Source of the DNA: Bradyrhizobium cajani
GTDB taxonomy: Bacteria; Pseudomonadota; Alphaproteobacteria; Rhizobiales; Xanthobacteraceae
Direction: 5' to 3'
DNA length: 64,000 nucleotides
NCBI RefSeq assembly: GCF_009759665.1
Contig: NZ_WQNE01000003.1
Coordinates: forward strand, 296,001 to 360,000
The translations under genes and the position numbers were made by a program. Numbering within the stretch: the first letter of the stretch is position 1; every line of letters starts with the position of its first letter. Below, one piece after another: positions 7,592 through 16,570 of the stretch. The notes beneath the pieces are model-generated. The model saw only the letters and a list, made by a program, of their open reading frames with translations, did not search any database and was not told the DNA's origin.

Positions 7592-8719
7592 TCAGAAGCA
7601 CGTCGTCCGTTCCGCCGCGATGTAGCCGAACAACAGGCCGACGCCGAACAGCAGCACCAGGCCGGCGGCGCCGAATTCGATGCCGCGCATGAACAGAGCG
7701 CCGCCGCCGTCACGCCCCGCGCTGAGGCGCTGCGCGATGTCCTTGGCGGAGACAGCGATGACCGCGATGGCCGCGACCGTGATCGCCGTGCCCAATCCCA
7801 TCAGGAAGGTTGCGGCGATGCCGGCCCAGAACAGGCCCTGGGCCAGCGCGAACACCAGCACCAGGATCGCGCCCGAGCAGGGGCGGATGCCGACGGTGAG
7901 GATCGCGGCAAACCCGCGCCGCCAGCCGCCGGGACCGGCGAGTTCGCTCGGTGTGGGACCATGGGAATGACCGCAATGCTCGTCGTGGACGTGGTCATGC
8001 GCGTGGTGATGGGCGTGCGCGTGGTCGTGGCTGTGACCGTGGTGATGATGATCGTGGCCGTGATGATCATGCGCATCATGATGATGGTGATGATCGTGAT
8101 CATGATGGTCATGCGGCACGCCAGCCATCGCCGGCACCGGCTGGGCCGCCTGGAGCGCGCGGATGAATGTACGGCCCTTGACCCAGACCAGCCGCAGGCC
8201 GAACAGCGCGATCAGGGCGTAGCTTGCGATCTCGATCACGCCTTCCGCCTTGCACATGGTCCTGGCGGTTGCGTTCAGGATCCAGGCCGAGATGCCGACG
8301 ATCAGGATCGCCACCAGCGACTGCATCAGGGCCGAGGCAAACGACAGCGCGATGCCGCGCCGCGCGGTCTCGCGATTGGCGACGAGATAGGAGGCGATTA
8401 CCGCCTTGCCGTGGCCGGGACCGGCGGCGTGGAAGATTCCGTAGGCAAACGAGATGAAAAGCAGGGTCCACACCGCCGAGCCGTCGGATTTGGCGGCGCG
8501 GATGGTCGCGGACATCTGGCGATAAAATTCCGACTGTTTGGCCAGGAGCCAGCCGATGAGGCCGCTCGCCTCGGGCTCGGTCGCCTGCGCCGGGCGGGGG
8601 GCGCCGAACGGGTTTTGCGCGAAGAGATCGTGGAGCGCGGCATCGGCGACGCCCAGCACGACGACAACCACAGCGCAGGCGAGCAGCCCGCGCGCGAGCG
8701 GGGAGAGTTGCGGCTTCAA
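7592..8719 (-). CDS. NicO/RcnA-type nickel-cobalt transporter with His-rich loop
   Basis: 375 residues if translation starts at the TTG at 8719, which overlaps the TGA of the upstream DUF1007 gene (TTGA). No ATG fits, and the longer open frame to 8851 only shadows that gene. After an N-terminal membrane helix come at least five more, with the metal-site motif HAAGPGHGKAVIASYLVA (about residues 100-117). There is a large cytosolic loop almost entirely of His and Asp (around residues 205-260), then GIRPCSGAILVLVFALAQG. The family effluxes or imports Ni or Co; pairing with DUF1007 is common. The His loop probably buffers metal. It ends in the bulky tail AAERTTCF. Confidence 0.85.
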   Translation of the reverse strand: MKPQLSPLARGLLACAVVVVVLGVADAALHDLFAQNPFGAPRPAQATEPEASGLIGWLLAKQSEFYRQMSATIRAAKSDGSAVWTLLFISFAYGIFHAAGPGHGKAVIASYLVANRETARRGIALSFASALMQSLVAILIVGISAWILNATARTMCKAEGVIEIASYALIALFGLRLVWVKGRTFIRALQAAQPVPAMAGVPHDHHDHDHHHHHDAHDHHGHDHHHHGHSHDHAHAHHHAHDHVHDEHCGHSHGPTPSELAGPGGWRRGFAAILTVGIRPCSGAILVLVFALAQGLFWAGIAATFLMGLGTAITVAAIAVIAVSAKDIAQRLSAGRDGGGALFMRGIEFGAAGLVLLFGVGLLFGYIAAERTTCF

Positions 8720-9354
8720 GGGCAATCCACCGTGATCTTGTTGGCGAACATCATGCCGAAATTGGAATTCTCGCCGTTCAGGAAGGTCTGCTCGTTGAGC
8801 TTCTGGGCGCTCGCGGTACCGTCGTTCGGGCGCTCCAGCTTCATCTGGCACCCGGCGGGCGCACCGACCAGCTTGACCGGGTTGTCCTTGGCCATCTGGA
8901 AGTCGATGAAGAAGGAGCGGTCGAACACTTCGAGCACCAGTTGCTTCGGCTTGACCGGGGTCTTCAGCGGCAGCGTGAAGTGCAGGGTCAGCACCGTATC
9001 CTTGTAGTCGAGGAAGTAGTCGACCGGCTCCTGGAATCGCTCCTTCTTGCCGTCCGCTCGCGCGAAGGTGAAGTAGGCGTATTCCTTCAGCGACTCGACA
9101 TTGGTCTGCGCCAGCGGCGTCAGCTCCTCGCGCGTAAAGGCGCCCTTGGTCTTGGCCTCGAGCCCCTGCACCGCATAGGCCGAGAACATGTCGTCGAAGG
9201 TCCAGGCGTGGCGGACGCCGGTGATGCTGCCGTCAGGTGCGTAGAGCAGCTCGCTGGTCGCGGTGATCCAGACATGCGGATGCGCGCGCGCCGGACCCGC
9301 CGCGAGCGTGAGGCACGCGGCGAGCAGCAGGCCGAGAAGGGCGCGCATGCCCAT
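8716..9354 (-). CDS. DUF1007-family periplasmic protein
   Basis: 212 residues with a signal peptide (MRALLGLLLAACLTLAAGPARA) and the mature N-terminus HPHVWI, the hallmark of DUF1007. That exposed His-x-His could bind metal. The start ATG overlaps the stop of the upstream peptidase gene (TGATG), and its own stop overlaps the NicO start, so all three are probably co-translated. DUF1007 proteins accompany NicO transporters and are thought to act as periplasmic metal-handling partners, though biochemical proof is limited. Confidence 0.85.
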   Translation of the reverse strand: MGMRALLGLLLAACLTLAAGPARAHPHVWITATSELLYAPDGSITGVRHAWTFDDMFSAYAVQGLEAKTKGAFTREELTPLAQTNVESLKEYAYFTFARADGKKERFQEPVDYFLDYKDTVLTLHFTLPLKTPVKPKQLVLEVFDRSFFIDFQMAKDNPVKLVGAPAGCQMKLERPNDGTASAQKLNEQTFLNGENSNFGMMFANKITVDCP

Positions 9355-11435
9355 CAGGCCGCCTCGGCGTCGTCGAGCAGGCCGCGGCGGCGGAGCAACG
9401 CGTCGGGCTCCGGCGGGCGGCCGCGGAACGCCTCATAGGCGGCTTCCGGATCGACCGATCCACCTGAGGAGTAGATGTCGTCGTGCAGGCGCTTGGCCAC
9501 GGCAGGATCGAAGATGTTGCCGGCCTCCTCGAACGCGCCGAAGGCGTCGGCGTCCATCACCTCCGACCACATGTAGCTGTAATAGCCGGCCGCATAGTGG
9601 TCGCCGGAGAAGATGTGACCAAATTGCGTCGGCCGGTGGCGCAGCGAGATCTCCTCGGGCATGCCGATCTTCTCCAGCTCGCGTCTCTCGAACGCCCGCA
9701 CATCCTGCGCGGCAGAGGCCGGCTGGGTGTGGAATTCGAGGTCGACCAGCGCCGAGGAGACGAACTCGACCGTGGCAAAGCCCTGGTTGAACTTTCGCGC
9801 GGCGAGGAAGCGCTGAAGCAGATCGTCCGGCAGCGGCTCGCCGGTCTGGTAGTGGCGGGCGAACTGCTGCAGCACCTCGGGCCGCTCCTGCCAGTGCTCG
9901 TAGAGCTGCGAGGGCAGCTCGACGAAGTCGGTGAACACGGAGGTGCCCGACAGCGACGGATAGGTCACGTTGGAGAGCATGCCGTGCAGGCCGTGGCCGA
10001 ACTCGTGAAAGAGCGTGCGGGCGTCGTCGGGCGAGAGCAGCGCGGGCTCGCCGCCTGCTCCCTTGGCGAAGTTGCAGACATTGATGATGACCGGGGCGAT
10101 CTCGCCATCGAGCTTCTGCTGGTCGCGCAGCGAGGTCATCCAGGCGCCGGAGCGCTTCGACGGCCGGGCGTAGTAGTCGCCGTAGAACAGCGCCTTGTGC
10201 TTGCCATCCGGCCCCCTCACCTCCCAGACCCGAACGTCCGGGTGCCAGACCGGCACGTCCTTGCGCTCCTCGAAGGTGATGCCGAACAGGCGCGTCGCGC
10301 AGTCGAAGGCGGCGGCGATCATGTGGTCGAGGGTGAGATACGGCTTGATCGCGGCATCGTCGAAATTGGCGCGCTGGAGGCGGAGCTTTTCGGCGTAGTA
10401 ACGCCAGTCCCAGGGTGCCAGCCTGAAATTGCCGCCCTCGGCGGTGATCAGCTCCTGCATCTCGTCGCGGTCGGCAAGCGCCCGCGCCCTTGCCGGTTTC
10501 CAGACCCGCTCCAGGAGGCCCCGCACCGCATCCGGCGTCTTGGCCATGGAGTCCTCGAGCCGGTAGGCGGCGAAGGTCGGGTAGCCCAAAAGCTTGGCGC
10601 TCTCTTCCCGCAGCTTCAGGATCTCGACGATGGTTCCGTTGTTGTCGTTGGCATTGCCGTTGTCACCCCGCGCGGTGAAGGCCTTGTAGATCCTCTCGCG
10701 GAGGTCACGCCGGGCCGAGCTCTTCAGGAACGGCTCGACCGAGGAGCGCGACAGCGTCACGATGGCCTTGCCTTCCATGCCGCGCTCTTCTGCCGCAGCC
10801 TTGGCCGCGTCGACGAAGCTCTCGGGCAGGCCCTGGCGGTCCGCCTCCCCGAGCTCCATGAACCACTCCTGCTCGTCGCCGAGCAGATGATGGCTGAAGC
10901 TGGTGCCGAGTTGGGCGAGCTTCTCGTTGATCTCGGCCATCCGCGTCTTGGCCTCCTCGGAGAGGCCGGCGCCGGCGCGGTGGAAGCGGGTGTAGGTGCG
11001 CTCCAGCAAGCGACGCTGCTCCGGAGCGAGATCAAGACCGGTGCGGTTCTCGTGCAGCTGGGCGATGCGGCCAAACAGCACGGCGTTCATCATGATCGGA
11101 TTCCAGTGCCGCGCCATCCGCAGGGAGACCTCCTTGTCGATCTCCAGGATGGCCGGATTCGAATGCGCCGAGACGAGGTCGTAGAAGACCGCCGCGACCT
11201 TGTTCAGCAGCTTGCCGGAGCGCTCCAGCGCCGTGATGGTGTTGGCGAAGTCGGGCGCCGCCGGATCGTTGGTGATCGCCGCGATCTCGGCGGAGTGGTC
11301 GGCGAAGGCCTGCTCGAAGGCAGGGAGGAAGTGCTCCGGCTTGATCTCGTCGAAGGGCGGGGTTGAGAACGGCGTCACCCACGCCTTCAGCAGCGGGTTG
11401 GTCTCGGTGTCCGTAATCTGGCGGGGTTCTGACAT
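9354..11435 (-). CDS. M3-family zinc oligopeptidase (OpdA/Dcp type)
   Basis: 693 residues, the normal size of oligopeptidase A or dipeptidyl carboxypeptidase. The zinc motif HEFGHGLH is near residue 477, preceded by LLSPDDARTLF. Other M3 landmarks are VCNFAKG and the C-terminal FGHIFSGDHYAAGYYSYMWSEVMDADAFG. The enzyme cleaves short peptides in the cytosol; no signal peptide is seen. ATG at 11435 has GGGAC upstream; a GTG three bases earlier is an alternative. The stop is fused with the DUF1007 start, an arrangement with no clear functional logic. Confidence 0.93.
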   Translation of the reverse strand: MSEPRQITDTETNPLLKAWVTPFSTPPFDEIKPEHFLPAFEQAFADHSAEIAAITNDPAAPDFANTITALERSGKLLNKVAAVFYDLVSAHSNPAILEIDKEVSLRMARHWNPIMMNAVLFGRIAQLHENRTGLDLAPEQRRLLERTYTRFHRAGAGLSEEAKTRMAEINEKLAQLGTSFSHHLLGDEQEWFMELGEADRQGLPESFVDAAKAAAEERGMEGKAIVTLSRSSVEPFLKSSARRDLRERIYKAFTARGDNGNANDNNGTIVEILKLREESAKLLGYPTFAAYRLEDSMAKTPDAVRGLLERVWKPARARALADRDEMQELITAEGGNFRLAPWDWRYYAEKLRLQRANFDDAAIKPYLTLDHMIAAAFDCATRLFGITFEERKDVPVWHPDVRVWEVRGPDGKHKALFYGDYYARPSKRSGAWMTSLRDQQKLDGEIAPVIINVCNFAKGAGGEPALLSPDDARTLFHEFGHGLHGMLSNVTYPSLSGTSVFTDFVELPSQLYEHWQERPEVLQQFARHYQTGEPLPDDLLQRFLAARKFNQGFATVEFVSSALVDLEFHTQPASAAQDVRAFERRELEKIGMPEEISLRHRPTQFGHIFSGDHYAAGYYSYMWSEVMDADAFGAFEEAGNIFDPAVAKRLHDDIYSSGGSVDPEAAYEAFRGRPPEPDALLRRRGLLDDAEAA

Positions 11436-11573
11436 CACAAGTCCCGGTTTTTGAGCTGATTTGTTGGGGCCAGCTATAGCACGCGATCGGGCTTTTTTGG
11501 GCCATTTGCCCTTGCTCCCGGCCGCCTTTTCGGGGAGATTGCGGCCCTCGAAGACCTAGGGACTCCTGAGCTC

Positions 11574-11828
11574 ATGAACGCGCCTGCCTCGTCCTCCCGC
11601 CAGATCGTCTGGCCGAGCGTCATCACCGTCATCAGCGCCGCCATCCTGATCGGCGCCGAGGTGTTCGGCGCGGCCTTCGCCGGCGGCTGGGCGCTCGCGA
11701 TCCTGTTCGGTCTGGGAGATCAGGGCGCGCACATCCTGCAAGCCGTGCTGTTCGCGCTCGGTGTGCTGGTGATGACCGCGTTCATCCGCGCAGCTCAGCG
11801 CGTCGAACCTTTCACGAAGCGCCGCTGA
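11574..11828 (+). CDS. Small two-helix membrane protein, unknown function
   Basis: 84 residues. Two hydrophobic helices (about residues 14-45 and 55-72) flank a Gly-rich turn (FGLGDQGAH), with a basic C-terminus (RVEPFTKRR). I do not recognise a family. The ATG at 11574 follows ACTCCTGAGCTC with no strong ribosome site. It diverges from the M3 peptidase gene and lies ahead of the long polyamine leader. The compositional bias and clean membrane pattern support a real gene. Confidence 0.6.
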   Translation: MNAPASSSRQIVWPSVITVISAAILIGAEVFGAAFAGGWALAILFGLGDQGAHILQAVLFALGVLVMTAFIRAAQRVEPFTKRR

Positions 11829-11954
11829 CGCTTCTCGCGCGCGCGAGAGACGCGCGCTGCTCCGAAAAACTTAACGCACGTTCATCTTCCGCGTCGCTCG
11901 CGCAACACTGCGCAAGCAGGTGTTAGGCAATTCTGCCCTCAGCCTAAAAAAATT

Positions 11955-11983
11955 CTTGCGAAGCGGATTCAAAACGCTTATGT
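11955..11983 (+). promoter_or_regulatory. Candidate housekeeping promoter of the decarboxylase leader
   Basis: CTTGCG at 11955-11960, 17 bases, then TTATGT at 11978-11983, close to the rhizobial CTTGAC-N17-CTATAT pattern. It would start an RNA near 11990, just where the strongly structured leader begins. Confidence 0.45.
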
Positions 11984-11989
11984 GCGGTC

Positions 11990-12504
11990 TTGCCCAATTT
12001 CGCACGTGCCTGTGGTCGTGTGTCAGTCGGTAGGTATCCGGACAAGAGGCCGGACAGCCGCCAAGGGGTGAAGAAGCCGAGGGGCTCTTCGGAAGTGCAG
12101 AAGTCGGAAGGCTCATAGCCAGAAGACGGAAGGCAAACCCGGAGCGTCCAGCATCTCTCTCAAAGAGATGCCTTGTCGAAGGTGACTTCACTTTTTGCAA
12201 CCGTGACTGGCAGCCGGAGGCGAACCGGCGCACCCCGCTCTCAACGGGGGACGCGACTTAAAGCAACGACGGATCGGGCTTTTTTGGTCTCTACCGGCAT
12301 TCCAACGCCGGCGCGGGCTACTGAAAAGGCTTGTCCTTCATTGCCAGGTGTGCGGGCGGGAATCTCTCCCAACCAATCCACGGCAGCACAGTCTGGTTTG
12401 AGTATTTTGGCCTCAACGCGCCTCCATCGCGCGATGTGGCCAGAGCACTCTTATCCGACGTCACGTTGATGCGGATCCCGTCGCTGGGACCGTTGGAGAG
12501 TGCC
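11990..12504 (+). ncRNA. Long structured 5' leader of the decarboxylase gene (candidate speF RNA element)
   Basis: About 510 bases with no convincing gene lie directly before an ornithine-type decarboxylase. The region has several strong local hairpins: CCGG...CCGG (about 12040), CATCTCT/AGAGATG at 12152-12170, GCCGG/CCGGC near 12214-12230, CCCCG/CGGGG near 12235-12250, and CCGGC/GCCGG at 12294-12311. A run of six T lies at 12280-12285. A conserved RNA motif (speF) is known before ornithine decarboxylase genes of alphaproteobacteria. Position, length and structure fit, but I could not compare with its covariance model. It is likely to control polyamine synthesis. Confidence 0.6.
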
Positions 12505-13647
12505 ATGACCGAACGAATCCAGGAATTCCTGCGCAACCGCCGCAAGGATGGCCTCGACACCGAGCCGTGCCTCGTCGTCGACCTCGAGGTCGTGCGTGAC
12601 AATTACCAGAGCTTCGCCAAGGCGCTGCCCGACAGCCGCGTGTTCTATGCCGTGAAGGCGAACCCGGCGCCGGAAGTGCTGTCCCTGCTCGCCTCCATGG
12701 GCTCCTGCTTCGACACCGCAACGGTCGCCGAGATCGAGATGGCGCTGGCCGCTGGCGCGACGCCCGACCGCATCTCCTTTGGCAACACGATCAAGAAGGA
12801 GCGCGACATCGCGCGCGCCTTCGCGCTCGGCATTCGTCTGTTCGCGGTCGACTGCGTCGCAGAGGTCGAGAAGGTCGCCCGCGCCGCTCCCGGCGCCAAG
12901 GTGTTCTGCCGCATCCTCTATGATTGCGCCGGCGCCGAATGGCCGCTGTCGCGCAAGTTCGGCTGCGATCCGGAGATGGCGGTCGAGGTGCTCGACGTCG
13001 CCAAGCGCCTGGGCCTGGAGCCGTGCGGCATTTCCTTCCATGTCGGCTCGCAGCAGCGCAAGGTGAAGGCGTGGGACCGTGCGCTGGCGATGGCCTCGCA
13101 GGTGTTCCGCGATTGTGCCGAGCGCGGCATCAACCTGTCCATGGTCAACATGGGCGGCGGCTTCCCGACCAAGTACCTGAAGGACGTGCCGCCGGTCGTC
13201 ACCTACGGCCGCTCGATCTTCCGCGCGCTGCGCAAGCACTTCGGCAACCAGATTCCGGAGACCATCATCGAGCCGGGCCGCGGCATGGTGGGCAACGCCG
13301 GCATCATCGAATCCGAGGTCGTGCTCATCTCGAAGAAGAGCGACGAGGACGAGGTGCGCTGGGTCTATCTCGACATCGGCAAGTTCGGCGGTCTCGCCGA
13401 GACCATGGACGAGTCGATCCGCTACGCCATCCGCACCCCGCATGACGGGGCGGACATGACGCCGTGCGTGCTCGCGGGGCCGACCTGCGACAGCGCCGAC
13501 GTGCTGTACGAGAAGACCCCGTATCCGCTTCCGGTCACGCTCGAGATCGGCGACAAGCTGCTGATCGAAGGCACCGGGGCCTATACGTCGACCTACTCGG
13601 CGGTGGCGTTCAACGGCATCCCGCCGCTGAAGACGTATCACATCTGA
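12505..13647 (+). CDS. Ornithine-type decarboxylase (fold III PLP enzyme)
   Basis: 380 residues. The start ATG at 12505 has GGAGAG at 12495-12500. The alanine-racemase-like barrel carries the PLP lysine in FYAVKANPAPEVLSLL (about residue 52), the phosphate site GGGFPTKY, and EPGRGMVGNAG. The C-terminal active-site cysteine lies in GPTCDSADVLYEK. These are features of ornithine/lysine decarboxylases of the eukaryotic-like ODC group. The product would be putrescine (or cadaverine). The homospermidine synthase gene downstream points to putrescine. Often named speF or odc; substrate range is uncertain from sequence. Confidence 0.9.
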   Translation: MTERIQEFLRNRRKDGLDTEPCLVVDLEVVRDNYQSFAKALPDSRVFYAVKANPAPEVLSLLASMGSCFDTATVAEIEMALAAGATPDRISFGNTIKKERDIARAFALGIRLFAVDCVAEVEKVARAAPGAKVFCRILYDCAGAEWPLSRKFGCDPEMAVEVLDVAKRLGLEPCGISFHVGSQQRKVKAWDRALAMASQVFRDCAERGINLSMVNMGGGFPTKYLKDVPPVVTYGRSIFRALRKHFGNQIPETIIEPGRGMVGNAGIIESEVVLISKKSDEDEVRWVYLDIGKFGGLAETMDESIRYAIRTPHDGADMTPCVLAGPTCDSADVLYEKTPYPLPVTLEIGDKLLIEGTGAYTSTYSAVAFNGIPPLKTYHI

Positions 13648-13692
13648 TTTGCCAGATCTGATCCGCCTCCTTTCCGAGGCCTGACGAACCCG

Positions 13693-13712
13693 GGAGCCGG
13701 CTTGCCGGCTCC
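13693..13712 (+). terminator. Hairpin after the decarboxylase gene
   Basis: Perfect 9-bp stem GGAGCCGGC/GCCGGCTCC with a 2-base loop, 46 bp after the stop codon. The downstream sequence is only mildly T-rich, so termination strength is uncertain. Confidence 0.45.
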
Positions 13713-13791
13713 TCCCTGACATTTCGATTTCTGACGACGTCTTGGACCGGCGTGCTGCACGCACGTCGGTTCAAGCGGGGACTGACGCGCC

Positions 13792-14379
13792 ATGACTGCT
13801 CCTCGGAAGCCACGAATTGCACTCACTTCGGAAGCCGCTCCGTTCGCGATCCGTGCGGAACGCGCTGCCGATGTCGCGATGCGCGAAGCGCTGCTCGATG
13901 CCTGCTTTGGCGAGAACCGCCATGGCCGCACCTGCCAGCGCCTGCGCGACGGACGTGCGCCCGCCGCAGGCCTTGCCCTGTCGGCGATGCGCGAGGGCAA
14001 GCTCGTGGGAACCGTGCGGCTGTGGCACGTCAGCGCCGGAGACAGGCCCGCCCTGGTCCTCGGACCGCTGGCGGTGGACCCTGCCTTCCGCGAGCTCGGG
14101 ATCGGCGCCGCGCTGATGCATCAAGCGCTGGCCGCCGCCCGGGCGCGCGGGCATGCCGCCGTGATCCTGCTCGGTGATGCCCCCTATTACGCCCGCTTCG
14201 GCTTCGCGGCCGCGAAGACCGGCAAGCTGTCGCTGCCCGGTCCGTTCGAGCGCGACCGCCTGCTGGCGATCGAATTCACCGAAGGTGCGCTCGACGGCGC
14301 CGAGGGGATGATCGTCCCGACCGGCGCGGCCCTGCCCAAACGGAGGTCGGTTCGCGCCCTCCAGGCGCACGCGGCTTAA
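13792..14379 (+). CDS. GNAT-family N-acetyltransferase
   Basis: 195 residues. A GNAT domain fills the middle, with the acetyl-CoA loop in VDPAFRELGIGAALMHQAL (R/Q-x-x-G-x-G/A form) and the later HAAVILLGDAPYYARFGF, typical of the YhbS-like subgroup. Substrate is unknown. The gene lies between the decarboxylase and RidA/homospermidine synthase genes, so modification of polyamines or an amino acid is conceivable, but that is inference from position only. The ATG at 13792 gives MTAPRKPRIALTSEAAPFA. Confidence 0.85.
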   Translation: MTAPRKPRIALTSEAAPFAIRAERAADVAMREALLDACFGENRHGRTCQRLRDGRAPAAGLALSAMREGKLVGTVRLWHVSAGDRPALVLGPLAVDPAFRELGIGAALMHQALAAARARGHAAVILLGDAPYYARFGFAAAKTGKLSLPGPFERDRLLAIEFTEGALDGAEGMIVPTGAALPKRRSVRALQAHAA

Positions 14380-14532
14380 CGGATTGCCATGATGGCGACG
14401 ACCGAAGCCGCGCCCCGCGGCAGCGCCCGGCCGCGCCCGCACCGCACTAAGCCCGTTCCTTTGGGGTTGCGCAGGCCCCGGAAACGCCCTTTAACCCCGC
14501 GAAACACTCCCTTTCAGTCGAGGTCCAAAATC

Positions 14533-14922
14533 ATGTCCCGTCGCCTGATCTCCACCGGCTCCCCGCTCGAGAAGACCGTCGGCTACAGCCGCGCCGTGAT
14601 CGACGGCGATTTCGCCTTCGTCGCGGGAACCACCGGCTATGACTACACGACGATGACGATGCCGGCCGATGTCACGAGCCAGTCACGCAACTGCTTCAAG
14701 ACCATCGAAGCCGCCCTAAAGGAGGGCGGATTCGAGATGGCCGATATCGTCCGTGCGACCTACTACGTCACCGACGCTAGCTATATCGATGCCCACTTCG
14801 CCGTCTGCGGCGAGGTTCTCGGTAACATCAGGCCGGCGGCGACGTTGCTGGTCGTCACCGCCCTCGCCAAGCCCGAGATGAAGGTCGAGATCGAAGTCAC
14901 CGCCAAGCGCCGCAGCGCCTGA
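14533..14922 (+). CDS. RidA-family protein
   Basis: 129 residues, the standard RidA/YjgF length. The chorismate-mutase-like fold is indicated by GYSRAVIDGDFAFVAGTTG near the N-terminus, NCFKTIEAALKEGG, and IRPAATLLVVTALAKPEMKVEIEV near the C-terminus. In the canonical position of the catalytic Arg the sequence reads NIRPAAT, so the Arg is kept. RidA removes reactive enamine/imine intermediates made by PLP enzymes, a sensible neighbour for a PLP decarboxylase. ATG at 14533 was chosen because the upstream extension is basic low-complexity sequence. Confidence 0.88.
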   Translation: MSRRLISTGSPLEKTVGYSRAVIDGDFAFVAGTTGYDYTTMTMPADVTSQSRNCFKTIEAALKEGGFEMADIVRATYYVTDASYIDAHFAVCGEVLGNIRPAATLLVVTALAKPEMKVEIEVTAKRRSA

Positions 14923-14970
14923 TCCACCCCTCACCCATTGTCCGCCAGCACGTTCCGGAGAAACCATCCC

Positions 14971-16413
14971 ATGAGCCCTCCCTCGCAGATCTACGCGAAG
15001 ATCACCGGCCCCATCGTCATGGTCGGCTTCGGCTCCATCGGCAAAGGCACGTTGCCGATGATCGAGCGGCATCTCGATTACGACAAGTCGCGCATCACCG
15101 TGATCGACCCCAAGGACGAGGGCCGCAAGGCGCATTGCGAGAAGCACAATGTACGCTTCATCCAGAAGGGCGTGACCAAGGACAATTATCGCGAGCTGCT
15201 GACCCCGCTGCTGACCGAAGGCGGCGGCCAGGGCTTTTGCGTCAATCTCTCGGTCGATACCGGCTCCACCGACATCATGGAGCTCTGCAACGAGCTCGGC
15301 GCTCTCTATATCGACACCGTCAACGAGCCTTGGCTCGGCTTCTATTTCGATTCGTCGAAGGGCCCTGAAGCGCGCTCCAACTACGCCCTGCGCGAAGCGA
15401 CGCTGGCCGCCAAGAGGGCGCGTCCCGCCGGCTCGACGACGGCCGTCTCCTGCTGTGGCGCCAATCCCGGCATGGTCTCATTTTTCGTCAAACAGGCGCT
15501 CCTCAATGTCGCCGCCGATCTGAAGCTCAATGCCCCCAAGCCGAAGACCAAGGCCGAATGGGCGGATTTGATGCGGCAGGCTGGCATCAAGGGCATCCAC
15601 ATCGCCGAACGCGACACCCAGCGCTCCAAGTCGCCGAAAGAGCCTGATGTCTTCGTCAACACCTGGTCGGTGGAAGGTTTCCTGTCGGAAGGCATGCAGC
15701 CGTCCGAACTCGGTTGGGGCACCCACGAAAAATGGATGCCCGAGAATGCACATACCCACGAAGCCGGCTGCGGCGCCGCCATCTATCTGATGCAGCCCGG
15801 CGCCAACACGCGCGTGCGCACCTGGTGCCCGACCCGCGGGGCGCAATATGGCTTCCTCGTCACCCACAACGAGTCGATCTCGATCTCCGATTATTTCACG
15901 GTGCGCGACGCATCGGGCACGGCGATCTATCGGCCGACCTGCCATTATGCCTATCATCCGGCCGACGACGCCGTGCTGTCGCTGCATGAAATGTTCGGCC
16001 GCGCAGGGAAGATGCAGGAAAAGCACCACATTCTCGATGAGAACGAAATCGTCGATGGCATCGACGAACTCGGCGTGCTGCTGTTCGGCCATGACAACAA
16101 TGCCTACTGGTACGGCTCGCAGCTCTCCATCGAAGAGACCCGCAAGCTGGCGCCCTATCAGAACGCCACCGGCCTGCAAGTGACCTCCGCCGTGCTCGGC
16201 GGCATGGTGTGGGCGCTGGAAAACCCGAACGAAGGCATCGTCGAAGCCGACGAGATGGATTTCAATCGTCTCTTGGAAATCCAGATGCCGTATCTCGGCC
16301 CGGTGAAGGGTTTCTACACCGACTGGACGCCGCTGACGGATCGTCCGGGACTGTTTCCGGAAGACATCGACACCAGCGATCCCTGGCAGTTCCGGAATGT
16401 TCTGGTGCGGTGA
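14971..16413 (+). CDS. hss: Homospermidine synthase
   Basis: 480 residues, the usual length of the bacterial enzyme. The N-terminal Rossmann motif is MVGFGSIGKGTLPMIERH, followed by the saccharopine-dehydrogenase-like fold. Conserved stretches include GSTDIMELCNELGALYIDTVNEPW, CGANPGMVSFFVKQAL and EAGCGAAIYLMQPGANTRVRTWCPT. The enzyme uses NAD to join two putrescines (or spermidine and putrescine) into sym-homospermidine, the main polyamine of rhizobia. It is the third gene after the putrescine-forming decarboxylase in the same direction, so the block probably makes homospermidine. Confidence 0.95.
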   Translation: MSPPSQIYAKITGPIVMVGFGSIGKGTLPMIERHLDYDKSRITVIDPKDEGRKAHCEKHNVRFIQKGVTKDNYRELLTPLLTEGGGQGFCVNLSVDTGSTDIMELCNELGALYIDTVNEPWLGFYFDSSKGPEARSNYALREATLAAKRARPAGSTTAVSCCGANPGMVSFFVKQALLNVAADLKLNAPKPKTKAEWADLMRQAGIKGIHIAERDTQRSKSPKEPDVFVNTWSVEGFLSEGMQPSELGWGTHEKWMPENAHTHEAGCGAAIYLMQPGANTRVRTWCPTRGAQYGFLVTHNESISISDYFTVRDASGTAIYRPTCHYAYHPADDAVLSLHEMFGRAGKMQEKHHILDENEIVDGIDELGVLLFGHDNNAYWYGSQLSIEETRKLAPYQNATGLQVTSAVLGGMVWALENPNEGIVEADEMDFNRLLEIQMPYLGPVKGFYTDWTPLTDRPGLFPEDIDTSDPWQFRNVLVR

Positions 16414-16432
16414 GGGGCCGCCTCTCCCCGCC

Positions 16433-16558
16433 CGTCATTCCGGGGCGCGCGAAGCGCGAGCCCGGAATCCATCGGGCGGCAGAGTCTGCGGGTAAATGGA
16501 TTCTCAGATGCGCAATTGCGCATCATAGTTCGCGACTACGTCGCGCCCCGGAATGACG
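16433..16558. repeat. Intergenic palindrome, family A
   Basis: 126-bp copy with an extra inner palindrome (ATGCGCAATTGCGCAT). Lies 19 bp after the hss stop codon, between convergent genes. Confidence 0.85.
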
Positions 16559-16570
16559 GCGGAGAAAAGC

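Noticed and set aside
7951..8166. Met/Val-rich frames that look like membrane proteins
   Set aside because: They are read from the complement of the His/Asp codon run (CAC/CAT/GAC) of the NicO loop, not from a real gene.
9483..11366. A 627-residue plus-strand frame
   Set aside because: Lies wholly opposite the M3 peptidase gene, which has an intact zinc motif. No domain is visible.
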